The notes under the pieces were generated by a model. That model made no database searches. It saw only the letters and a list, made by a program, of their open reading frames with translations, and was not told the origin of the DNA. DNA of 64,000 nt from Bacteroidales bacterium UBA2861 (GTDB lineage Bacteria > Bacteroidota > Bacteroidia > Bacteroidales > UBA932): NCBI GenBank assembly GCA_002350615.1, contig DEFD01000028.1, positions 138,496 through 202,495 on the forward strand, written 5' to 3'. Positions 19,201 through 25,654 of this stretch are shown piece by piece. How positions within the stretch are numbered: position 1 is the stretch's first letter; every line of letters begins with the position of its first letter. The position numbers were made by a program, and so were the translations under genes.

Positions 19201-19595
19201 GCTGGAGCATGAAGGCAGCAGAAGACGGGGAGAGCTACGAATTCACCCGCAAGGGAGGATATCTTGCAAGCGCAAGCGGCACATACTACTTCGTCCTTCA
19301 GGGAAGGTACATCGGCTTCCCTGTCATCGAGGGTTATGCTTTGCACCGCGCAATCATCGTCCTTGGCAACGGTTCTTCGACAAGGAACTTCGGCATAAGT
19401 TCCGTAAATGACATGAACGGCACTGCAGGAGCACCGAGCTATGTGCCCGGAGGATCCCTCTTGAGTATCCAGAAAGCACAGACCGGCCCGTTCGTCCGTT
19501 CAATCTTTGACCCGGAACCCGGCAAACGCTACTATGGTTATGGAAACACTACCGTAATCAAAGAACTGATTCTTACCTACATCGAAGAGGAATAG
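16251..19595 (+). CDS. Large fimbrillin-like/beta-helix surface lipoprotein (GLUG-like repeats)
   Basis: 1114 residues from the ATG at 16251, which gives a clean lipoprotein signal (VSTA-C18); the frame also has ATGs at 16212 and 16245, the former inside the small ORF. Residues about 20-270 resemble the beta-sandwich of fimbrillin-like proteins. From about 285 to 870 there is a right-handed beta-helix pattern of GxIxxCxNxGxI units (MECNNYGTIS, ITNCHNYGTL, LEGCENNGDI, ISSCTNKGNI, IEDC-like turns) alternating with GGI-G segments. The last 200 residues are a separate beta domain. It is paralogous to the lipoprotein at 22732. A surface adhesin or glycan-binding role is likely; no catalytic motif is seen. 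Confidence 0.65.
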   Translation: MKKYFVLLGLAAAVSTACSVKEELAPAPEKEVLTVVEAVAAPAAKTALGEKDGKTYPVYWSSGDMIIINNVGSSPLQNVEEHQSRASFEFNEVLDGTYYAGYPAGIFTNTDLENHTADVILPAVQNYVPGSFDPDAAVMVGIGDSENGLQFSSPMAYLKLTIAAGSHTDHKISSIQLTSVDGEGLSGTFSTNYDTLAVTAASVGELTLRAAEGIELGGTAVIAVPAQTYAHGIIIKVTDTAGHIMRKRSADNYVLKAGKVYPTSVVFEPTGTETEVGIRTEADLIAFLNEADGLVDCPHWFAVQEWTDTIPHGDISRWIAEDGEVHILEDITLTKRINWSTLIPGERYCSVSNFAPQWVLNGEGHTITADFYTPMFINVYGTIKNIKFAGTMAEQRTCELASPVACTVQEGGLISNVDNLVNITGFYPEGTTGMERARYMAGIAYKVAPGGSIMECNNYGTISDDGRGLQVISGIAAMNYGSITNCHNYGTLDLTATNPAAGICFNMLDGVITGCSNEVNLTSSSPQSRFAGICYQLEGGTLEGCENNGDITQTIDVTKAGGLTYSGGIVAVIGPRTFTTNGSHSFVQQDTLDRMVNISSCTNKGNISFTLNGTVNRATTAPAFGGIVSWINVRTTDEAFVYINECINNGTITLRSNVLTGSYCPAVGGIVGHSGPYGTTGSNTTPPLVLGLADDKCKGDPTDGTYVMIENCSNSGSMDAKNVWGNDIGDWRAHWQNGIGGIVGTITGKSTHPADIIGCTNTGAVAGGGFQTSGNRESAISVNGANNYPVRASRTVNLGGIAGVASFVNIQDCSVNANIGSRDQFFAHSVGGAIGAAFGRFTVSCGTYKVNIFNSNWYKEKWFGLIVGYGSSNDSHIPRIDNMENLSGSSITGVSVQGNLVNDPWQKGVKDYTYYDACAGNFESRLLSEPDNTKNQSDNWCTVSDNSWTGTSRTTSNIKTLSFDFNLSDNPHGWPTGNNVTEQSWSMKAAEDGESYEFTRKGGYLASASGTYYFVLQGRYIGFPVIEGYALHRAIIVLGNGSSTRNFGISSVNDMNGTAGAPSYVPGGSLLSIQKAQTGPFVRSIFDPEPGKRYYGYGNTTVIKELILTYIEEE

Positions 19596-19599
19596 CATC

Positions 19600-21417
19600 G
19601 TGAGATTCCGTCTGATTACAGCAATAATCCTGGCTGCTTTGCTGGCACTGCCCTATTATGGGGCGGTGTCATGCACTGCGCCGGACAAGCCGCATTCGAA
19701 GGTGGATCCTGAGCCCGATCCGGAACCGGATCCGGACCCTGATCCCGATCCTGAACCTGATCCTGAAGACAAGGGAATGGGAACACCGGAGTTGGAAGAA
19801 GGCGACGCAGGGGCATGGCTGGACATTCAGGAGCCCCTGGACGGCAGCACGTACAAGATTCTCCTTATCGGCAACAGCCTCACCATAGACGCCAGCTGCT
19901 TCCTGCCGCAGCTGCTGAATGCAGCCGGGGTAAAGAACGTGGAGCTGACGCGCACCTATCACGGGGCTTACACCCTTCAGTTGTACAATAAGAACTATTC
20001 CAATACCGGCATCTGCGCCATCTACCACTGGAAACCGGGCCAGGCACGTTGGAGCGGCACCAATGAAACCCTGTATGCACCCCAGCGCGCGGCGGAATAC
20101 GACAAGTACGACATCATCGTGCTGCAGGACTACCCAGGCAACCAGATCACTTGGACATGGTCGGAAGACCTGAGGGAGGCAGTGGACGGACTCATCTGCA
20201 AACTGCGTGCTTCCCAGAAGAGTTCGAAGGCCAAAATCCTGCTGCACTTCCCGCACACCCACGGCAACACCTATGAAAATACCACCGTGGCACATTTCAA
20301 CGGCAGCAGCGTGGAATTCTTCAACACTGTTGCGCCGGTCTTCAAGCATATCCTGGACGATACGGATGTGGAAGACGTCATCTCCACGGGAGCCATGATC
20401 CAGAGTCTGCGTACCAGCGGATTGAATCTGGATCCGGACATCGACCTCACCCGTGGCGACGCCGTACACATGGATTACGGTATGATCCGCTATGCCGCCG
20501 GCCTGCTGCTTTTCAAGAAGCTCATAACGCCTCTCACCGGCATAGACATCAAGAGTATTCCATGGCGTTTCCGCGAGTATTTCCCTTGCGAGAAGTCTGA
20601 GATCAACACGCCGGTGCTGGATGCCAACATGCCCCTGCTCTACGAAGCGATAGACAGCGCAATAGCCTATCCGTGGAGCATCTGCAACTTCTCCAACCGA
20701 CCTGTTTCCACCGATTACACGGTAGATACCAGCGGTCCGGAAACGCTTGACAGCTATGCGGATTTCCCCGGAGCGGAGCCTTTCCCTGTTCTCTTCCCAA
20801 TTGGAAACGGCAGGAATACCAGTGAAAAACAGCCGTACTGGCTGCCCTACAGGATATGGGTATCCCCCAGCGAAAGGTCCTATGCCAAATGGTACATGGC
20901 ATCGATCCCGAATCCTGAAGTGCCGACATACTGTGTCGCCTTCAGCAACGGCGCCATATCTTCCCCTGCAGTCAAGGGTGTCTGGACGGACGATTACTTT
21001 GAATTCCGCATCCCGGTGAAGAATTTCGCAGCAGGCACCAAAGTCAAGTTCACGGCGCCCATGTACTGCCGCGAGAGCCCGGTGTTCTGGGTATTCGAAT
21101 GGTTCGACGGAAACCGCTGGAAGAGCAACACTTCCACCATGCAGAGTCCTGGCGGAGCATATAGCCGCAACGCATCTTTCGTGCTGGATTACCCCACCAC
21201 ACTTGTGGAACAGACGGCCAGTTTCGATTCCGCTGTTTCGGAAGGATTCCTCCGCTTCCGCCTGCGCTGCGCCGACGGCAGCATAGTCTCTTCCGGCAGC
21301 GGTTCCTGCGAAGAAGTCTCGGTTCCCGTGGTGGATGCAGCGAACGGAGTTCCTGCCGGAGCCGTTTACTTCTATGCATCGGGAGAAAATGAAGTGAAAT
21401 TCGAAATAGTCCAATAA
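19600..21417 (+). CDS. SGNH-hydrolase (DUF4886-type) lipoprotein with Asp-Pro linker
   Basis: 605 residues starting at GTG 19600, 4 bases after the preceding stop; this start gives a lipobox-like AVS-C25. Residues 36-55 are an Asp-Pro/Glu-Pro repeat linker that holds the domain off the membrane. The catalytic-type region (about 85-330) has LLIGNSLT (the GNS block with the presumed Ser), VLQDYPGNQ, and GDAVHMDYG, a DxxH-type end of the Ser/Asp/His triad. This matches DUF4886 SGNH proteins, probably carbohydrate deacetylases or related esterases. Residues about 350-605 form a beta-rich domain of unknown type. It shares the operon with the beta-helix lipoprotein and the DapA-like protein. Confidence 0.65.
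   Translation: MRFRLITAIILAALLALPYYGAVSCTAPDKPHSKVDPEPDPEPDPDPDPDPEPDPEDKGMGTPELEEGDAGAWLDIQEPLDGSTYKILLIGNSLTIDASCFLPQLLNAAGVKNVELTRTYHGAYTLQLYNKNYSNTGICAIYHWKPGQARWSGTNETLYAPQRAAEYDKYDIIVLQDYPGNQITWTWSEDLREAVDGLICKLRASQKSSKAKILLHFPHTHGNTYENTTVAHFNGSSVEFFNTVAPVFKHILDDTDVEDVISTGAMIQSLRTSGLNLDPDIDLTRGDAVHMDYGMIRYAAGLLLFKKLITPLTGIDIKSIPWRFREYFPCEKSEINTPVLDANMPLLYEAIDSAIAYPWSICNFSNRPVSTDYTVDTSGPETLDSYADFPGAEPFPVLFPIGNGRNTSEKQPYWLPYRIWVSPSERSYAKWYMASIPNPEVPTYCVAFSNGAISSPAVKGVWTDDYFEFRIPVKNFAAGTKVKFTAPMYCRESPVFWVFEWFDGNRWKSNTSTMQSPGGAYSRNASFVLDYPTTLVEQTASFDSAVSEGFLRFRLRCADGSIVSSGSGSCEEVSVPVVDAANGVPAGAVYFYASGENEVKFEIVQ
19705..19764 (+). repeat. Asp-Pro/Glu-Pro coding repeat (linker)
   Basis: Ten D-P or E-P dipeptides coded by a degenerate 6-base repeat (GATCCT, GAGCCC, GATCCG and similar) form a stiff acidic linker between the lipid anchor and the SGNH domain. 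Synonymous codon mixing suggests selection on protein rather than a recent nucleotide slippage event. Confidence 0.8.
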
Positions 21418-21421
21418 AGCA

Positions 21422-22483
21422 ATGAGAAAAATAATCCTCGCAATATGCTGTCTGCTTGTAGGCGGACTTGCCCACTGCATGGTTCCGGCGGCAGGCGAAG
21501 CGCAGGGCGGGGCGCCCGAACTTCGCGGGCCCTTCCTGTTCCTTAGCACGCCATATTTCGAGGACGGGGCTTTGGACTCTGAAACCCTCGCGGCGGAAGC
21601 CCGCTTCGTAGATGACTGCGGGGCCGCCGGAATGGTGTGGCCGTCCTCGGATCAGGAACTCCTGTCGGCCAAGGAGTATCGTCAGGGAGTGGATGCAGTT
21701 ATCGCCGCGATGAAGGGCCGCAGGGCCCGCCTTGCAATCTGCTGCAACGCCGCCAGCACGGAGGCGATCATCGCCAACTGCCGCTATGCGGAGAAGAAAG
21801 CCGCACAACTGGGAGTGGACATCCTCCTCTTCGCCCGCCCGGCATCCAATCTGAAAACGCTCGAGGACCTGGTGGCATCGCTCGATGCCATCGGCGCAGC
21901 CATACATCGTCCCTTCATCTTCCAGACCTGGCTCCGAAAGGGCTTTCCAAACCTGCCCGCAGCAGAAATGGTGGCCCTGGCAAAGAAGTACCCGGGCGTC
22001 ATGGGCTATGTCAAGTGCGAGGTACCTGGGGCGAAATGCAACGATTACATTGCGGAGATGATTGCCGCCAAGCCCGACATCCACGCGGTATTCAGCGCCT
22101 GGGGCAGCTGGCAGTGGCTCTATCAGGCCCGTCAGTTGGGCACCGACGGAGTGCTCACCCAGCGTCCCGCCTACGCTGACGTCTATGCCTATATCTGGCG
22201 CGAGATCCAGAACGGGAGCGAGAAGGCGGATGCGGCCTTCGGCCAGATGATGTCGATGCTGCTGATGCGTTCAACCATCGAGGCACCGGACGAGCATCGC
22301 AGTTTCCATCTCTATGTTCTCTGCAAGCGGGGCATTTTCAAGAATATGGTATCCCGCGTGGCGGATAAAAAGGCTCCCTGCGGCTGGAAATTGCATGTTC
22401 AGCAGCTTACGGACAGCCAGCGGGCTGAAGTGGACCTCCGGCTCAAGGCACTGGAGCCATATATGGCCATACCCCTGACGTAG
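21422..22483 (+). CDS. Exported dihydrodipicolinate synthase / N-acetylneuraminate lyase-family protein
   Basis: 353 residues. The first 18-30 residues are a hydrophobic export signal (MRKIILAICCLLVGGLAHC), unusual for this normally cytosolic aldolase family. The barrel follows the family pattern; the Schiff-base Lys is expected at K198 in GYVKCEVPG. The usual TTGE motif is replaced by PSSDQE (about 75-79), and the YNxP motif with its catalytic Tyr is replaced by FIFQTW (about 165-170). It may therefore act on an unusual ulosonic or keto acid outside the cytoplasm, or have lost aldolase chemistry. It follows the SGNH gene by 4 bases. Family assignment is fairly sure; activity is not. Confidence 0.65.
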   Translation: MRKIILAICCLLVGGLAHCMVPAAGEAQGGAPELRGPFLFLSTPYFEDGALDSETLAAEARFVDDCGAAGMVWPSSDQELLSAKEYRQGVDAVIAAMKGRRARLAICCNAASTEAIIANCRYAEKKAAQLGVDILLFARPASNLKTLEDLVASLDAIGAAIHRPFIFQTWLRKGFPNLPAAEMVALAKKYPGVMGYVKCEVPGAKCNDYIAEMIAAKPDIHAVFSAWGSWQWLYQARQLGTDGVLTQRPAYADVYAYIWREIQNGSEKADAAFGQMMSMLLMRSTIEAPDEHRSFHLYVLCKRGIFKNMVSRVADKKAPCGWKLHVQQLTDSQRAEVDLRLKALEPYMAIPLT

Positions 22484-22488
22484 CGTTT

Positions 22489-22506
22489 TCTTTTATCCTT
22501 TGGGAA
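22489..22506 (+). promoter_or_regulatory. Upstream motif shared with the first small-ORF module
   Basis: A TTCTTTTATCCTTTGGGAA sequence in the 92-base gap after the DapA-like gene. It matches the copy at 15966-15983 at 17 of 19 positions. The gap also contains a run of nine C (22517-22525) and a TAACTTTC at 22539 that is one base off the TAnnTTTG box. The pair of sites suggests common control of both modules. Confidence 0.35.
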
Positions 22507-22575
22507 GAATCTTTTACCCCCCCCCGCGAATTATTCCCTAACTTTCGGGCAATTAATAACATTAATCAACCCGAA

Positions 22576-22719
22576 ATGACAAAAAAGTATCTCAGTCCTG
22601 AGTGTGAGCAATTGTTTTTAGACCTTGCTTGCCAGGCACTTTGCAGTTCCACCGATCCTAGGGGGAACATCGATGATCTTACCGAAGACAATCTCGGCAT
22701 CGATTGGGAAGTTTTTTAA
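22576..22719 (+). CDS. Small ORF paired with a beta-helix lipoprotein (47 aa, uncharacterised)
   Basis: 47 codons: MTKKYLSPECEQLF at the start, ALCSSTDP in the middle, an acidic DDLTED segment and the end GIDWEVF. The stop TAA at 22717-22719 directly abuts the ATG at 22720 (TAAATG), so translation of the lipoprotein frame may be coupled. It is the counterpart of the 56-codon ORF at 16067 with the same order of features (YLSPE, LC-S, acidic run, W-E-x-aromatic end). Three Cys are present (residues 10, 19, 23). No signal or membrane segment is visible. Function is unknown; repetition of the same gene pair within 7 kb argues that it is a real gene. Confidence 0.6.
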   Translation: MTKKYLSPECEQLFLDLACQALCSSTDPRGNIDDLTEDNLGIDWEVF

Positions 22720-22731
22720 ATGACTGCCATT

Positions 22732-25296
22732 ATGAAAAAGACGATGAAACTTTTCGGAGCCATCATGTCTGCCATCATCCTGGCAGCCTGCTCCCAGACT
22801 GAATTGAAAGATGCTCCCGCACCTTCCGACGGAGGAAACGGGGCGAACAAACTTGTTGCAGGTATTGCCGAGGTTCAGGGCAAGACCGCGATATCCAGCG
22901 AAGAAGCCGGAGTGTATAAGATCCGTTGGAATGCGGACGATGCAATCAGCGTAAACGGTGTCACCATTTCCAACCCCACACTCTCGGCCGACAACTTCAC
23001 CGCCACCTTCGACGGCACCGGTCTCGAGGCCCCCTACAGGGCACTCTATCCCGCGGCGCTTGTGGACGCAGGATCGTTCGAGCGCTATACGGTGAACGGT
23101 ACGGATACCACCGGTTACAAATCCACGAACGGCAACTGGTACGACTTCCTCACCGTCACCTTCCCGGAAACCCAGCACTATACAGCCGGGACCTTCGACC
23201 CCACGGTGGCGATGCTCGCAGCCAGTGCGGAGAACAACGTTCTCACGATGACGCACATCTGCTCGTACATCAAACTTACCGTCACGGGCTCTGCGGCAAA
23301 TATCCGCAGGGTGACCCTCACCCACGGCGATTTCAAATCCGGCATTACCGGGAAGTTCTACGCTGTATTCAAGGAGAACGGCCTGGTTTCCACCACCGTT
23401 GTAACCGGACAGGCGAACGACAACCTCGTGATGGACTGCGGCGAAGAGGGCGTTGCTTCCGGCACCCCTATCTACATCGCAGTGCCTGAAAGGAACTTCA
23501 CCGGAGGTCTAGTCATTACGGCCGAGGATGTGAACGGAAAACTTTCTTCAATCAAGTCCGATCCCTTCTCCTTCTACGATCACCCGGGTATTGTTCTGCC
23601 CGTCACCCTGCCTTTCAGCGCCACCCCGGCCGAGAAAGGCCAGATCCGCAGCGCCAACGACTGGGAACTCTTCGCAGCCGACATGAACGCCGGCCGCAAC
23701 CTGGACCGCTGGATCGTTGGCGGCAAGGTCGAGCTTGTAGGGGATATCAGCGCAACAGCCCTCAGCCGAGTAGATAACTGGGAATATATTCTGGATGGTA
23801 AGAGCCATACCATAACCCAGACTGCAGGCAAAGGTCCGCTGTTCCGGGATATCGACGGCGGCATGGTGAAAGACCTGACCCTCAAAGGGGCCATAACCGA
23901 TGCCAGTGTTTCAGCGAAGTCAAATCCGGGCTTCTGCACAGTTGCAAGGACCCTCAAGGGAGGTGGCACCATATCCGGGGTTATAAACGAGATGAACCTC
24001 AGCGGAGGTTCCGCAAAGGAACATTATGCTTTCGGTGCCATCTGCAGGCAGGTTTCACATGGTACTATCCGTGGATGCACCAACAAGGGAAATATCGACC
24101 TGAATGTGGAAAACGCCGCAAACACACCCAATGTTTATGGCGCCGGCATAGTAGCTATCGTGGGCGAACTCACAACCGCTCCCAACAATCTTGACGGTCC
24201 GGTCTTGATTGAAGACTGCCACAACGAAGGAAATGTAAGCCTGGTCGTATCTTCCTGGTCCTCAGCTGCTCCTTTCCAGTACAATTCTGCAGCGGGCATC
24301 GTTGCCTGGGTATGCGCTGGAAATGCAACAAATTACCTTACCATAAAAGATTGCTCCAACAGCGGCAACATCACCAATACCAGGCCTGTCAATGCCGCTC
24401 CGGCCTACTCCAATGCCAACGCCGGAGGTATAATCGGCGTAGCCTTCCTTCCTGGAGCAAGAACTGTATTCGGAAGCCGTAATGAGGGCTGGCCAAGCGG
24501 AAGAACAATCGGATGTGCGTATGGTGATGCCAGAAATAAACTCAGCGACGGCGGCGCATATGAAGACTATATTGACGGCCCCTATTTTGAGATGACCGAC
24601 TGCGTAAACTCCGGGAAAGTTGTCCTTGCAGCTCCTTCCAACAGCACAACTCCGTCATACGTGCTGAGGATGAAACAGTTTGCCGGAGGCCTGATCGGCG
24701 TGGCGTTCGGAATGAAGGACAAACACGCCAAGATTACGGGCACCGGGGTTGCCACCTGCGGCAATACCGGAACCATAGACGGAGGCTGCAGTTACAGCAG
24801 ATCTTCCTATCAGGCAGTGAACGGAGGCCTTATCGGACTCGGCGGACACCTGGATATAGACGGTGCTTATGTTGGCACTGCGAATACTCCTTGCGAAATC
24901 GGCAAGAGCAACCTGAGCTTTGCCAACGGCGGCATATTCGGCATTATGATCAGCCAGTGCCAGGTGCAGAATTGCTATGCCAATCTGAAGATTCTTTCCG
25001 CCTGCACTAGCTCCACGATGAAGTACTACGCTGTACTTGCGGGAGAAATCAAGGGCGGTACCTCGAGCCAAGGCGGTCTCACAAAAGATTCCACCGATGC
25101 AACTGTTTACTATGCCGACAGCAGTTTCAAGAACTGCAAGGCAAAAGGCACAATCGCCCATGGAACCACGGTTGCGGGCGTAACTACTGAAACTCTGAAA
25201 TCCAGCAACATCGGCAATTTCCTTTTCTGCTCTTATGATGCGGCTGACTCTGTAATCGGTGCCTTCGACATCACAGGCACGGGTTACTGGGAATAG
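22732..25296 (+). CDS. Fimbrillin-like/beta-helix surface lipoprotein
   Basis: 854 residues from the ATG at 22732, which gives a lipobox IILAA-C20; in-frame ATGs at 22720 (abutting the small ORF stop) and 22744 are alternatives. Residues about 30-285 are fimbrillin-like (ITAEDVNGKLSS, FDGTGLEAPYRALYPA). A DRWIVGGKVELVGDI / YILDGKSHTI segment near 325-360 leads into beta-helix repeats (about 370-810) of the type IRGCTNKGNI, IEDCHNEGNV, IKDCSNSGNI, MTDCVNSGKV. It is the paralogue of the protein at 16251 but lacks that protein's C-terminal domain. A surface adhesin or glycan-binding role is likely. It is the last gene before a terminator array. Confidence 0.65.
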   Translation: MKKTMKLFGAIMSAIILAACSQTELKDAPAPSDGGNGANKLVAGIAEVQGKTAISSEEAGVYKIRWNADDAISVNGVTISNPTLSADNFTATFDGTGLEAPYRALYPAALVDAGSFERYTVNGTDTTGYKSTNGNWYDFLTVTFPETQHYTAGTFDPTVAMLAASAENNVLTMTHICSYIKLTVTGSAANIRRVTLTHGDFKSGITGKFYAVFKENGLVSTTVVTGQANDNLVMDCGEEGVASGTPIYIAVPERNFTGGLVITAEDVNGKLSSIKSDPFSFYDHPGIVLPVTLPFSATPAEKGQIRSANDWELFAADMNAGRNLDRWIVGGKVELVGDISATALSRVDNWEYILDGKSHTITQTAGKGPLFRDIDGGMVKDLTLKGAITDASVSAKSNPGFCTVARTLKGGGTISGVINEMNLSGGSAKEHYAFGAICRQVSHGTIRGCTNKGNIDLNVENAANTPNVYGAGIVAIVGELTTAPNNLDGPVLIEDCHNEGNVSLVVSSWSSAAPFQYNSAAGIVAWVCAGNATNYLTIKDCSNSGNITNTRPVNAAPAYSNANAGGIIGVAFLPGARTVFGSRNEGWPSGRTIGCAYGDARNKLSDGGAYEDYIDGPYFEMTDCVNSGKVVLAAPSNSTTPSYVLRMKQFAGGLIGVAFGMKDKHAKITGTGVATCGNTGTIDGGCSYSRSSYQAVNGGLIGLGGHLDIDGAYVGTANTPCEIGKSNLSFANGGIFGIMISQCQVQNCYANLKILSACTSSTMKYYAVLAGEIKGGTSSQGGLTKDSTDATVYYADSSFKNCKAKGTIAHGTTVAGVTTETLKSSNIGNFLFCSYDAADSVIGAFDITGTGYWE

Positions 25297-25317
25297 AATA
25301 AACCTGAACCAACTATT

Positions 25318-25356
25318 GGGGAGACGGTCCATTTCCTGGCACGTCTCCCCTTTTTT
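25318..25356 (+). terminator. Intrinsic terminator, first unit of the 51-bp array
   Basis: GGGGAGACG (25318-25326) pairs perfectly with CGTCTCCCC (25342-25350), followed by TTTTTT. It lies 21 bases after the stop of the beta-helix lipoprotein and is the strongest terminator of the array. Confidence 0.85.
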
Positions 25357-25370
25357 AGGCCTATTTCTGG

Positions 25371-25408
25371 GGAGACCTGCAGATTTTCGGCAGGTCTCCT
25401 TGATTTTT
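25371..25408 (+). terminator. Intrinsic terminator, second unit of the 51-bp array
   Basis: GGAGACCTGC (25371-25380) pairs perfectly with GCAGGTCTCC (25390-25399) around a 9-base loop and is followed by TTGATTTTT. The third and fourth units keep the outer GGAG/CTCC pairing only in part. Confidence 0.7.
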
Positions 25409-25519
25409 GGCTCTATTTCGGGGAGGCGGTCCACCTTTTAGCAGGTCTCCTTGATTTTTGGCTCTATTTCGGGGAGGCGGTCCACCTTTTAGCAGGTCTC
25501 CCCAATCAGTTCCGCCATG

Positions 25520-25647
25520 CTACAGGCCGCCACGCCATGTGCCCTCCAGGGGCCTTTGGCTCCCGAAAAGGGAGGGGACCCACGTAGTGGGGAGGCGCCC
25601 CTGGAGGGCAAGCGGCGCGGAGGCTGTAACACCCGGGAAGTTCCGGG
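25520..25647. repeat. Hairpin-rich mosaic element with 14-bp inverted repeat
   Basis: TGCCCTCCAGGGGC (25540-25553) is the exact reverse complement of 25597-25610. Inside it sit two small perfect hairpins: CTCCC/GGGAG (25560-25574) and CCCAC/GTGGG (25579-25591). A bulged CCCGG/CCGGG hairpin follows at 25632-25647. TACAG and CTGTA ends (25521 and 25623) give an imperfect outer arm. The stretch has no supported ORF and lies just beyond the stop of the symporter gene. Its build, a string of short GC stems with tiny loops, resembles the one inside the gene at 53709. It may be a palindromic repeat-type mobile element or a terminator for the minus operon. Confidence 0.6.
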
Positions 25648-25654
25648 AATCAGT

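Larger units (their letters stand above)
25318..25503. repeat. 51-bp tandem repeat of terminator hairpins (about 3.6 units)
   Basis: Units begin with GGGGAG at 25318, 25369, 25420 and 25471, exactly 51 bases apart. The stretches 25390-25440 and 25441-25491 are identical over all 51 bases; the first units are degenerate. Each unit carries GGGGAG, a loop, a CTCC arm and a T-rich tail. The array separates the plus-strand operon ending at 25296 from the minus-strand operon ending at 25655. It has no spacers, so it is not a CRISPR. It may vary in copy number between strains. Confidence 0.85.

Noticed and set aside
9066..22483. Complete sialic acid catabolic locus (sialidases plus NanA)
   Set aside because: The lyase-like protein is exported and lacks key residues; no NanE, NanK or sialic acid transporter is present. 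Propellers may be GH93-like instead.
22517..22525. Run of nine C as phase-variation switch
   Set aside because: It lies in the intergenic gap outside any coding frame and too far from a clear promoter spacer to argue for slippage control; kept only as a remark.
25318..25503. 51-bp direct repeats as a CRISPR array
   Set aside because: Repeats are adjacent without unique spacers, contain terminator hairpins, and no cas genes are near.
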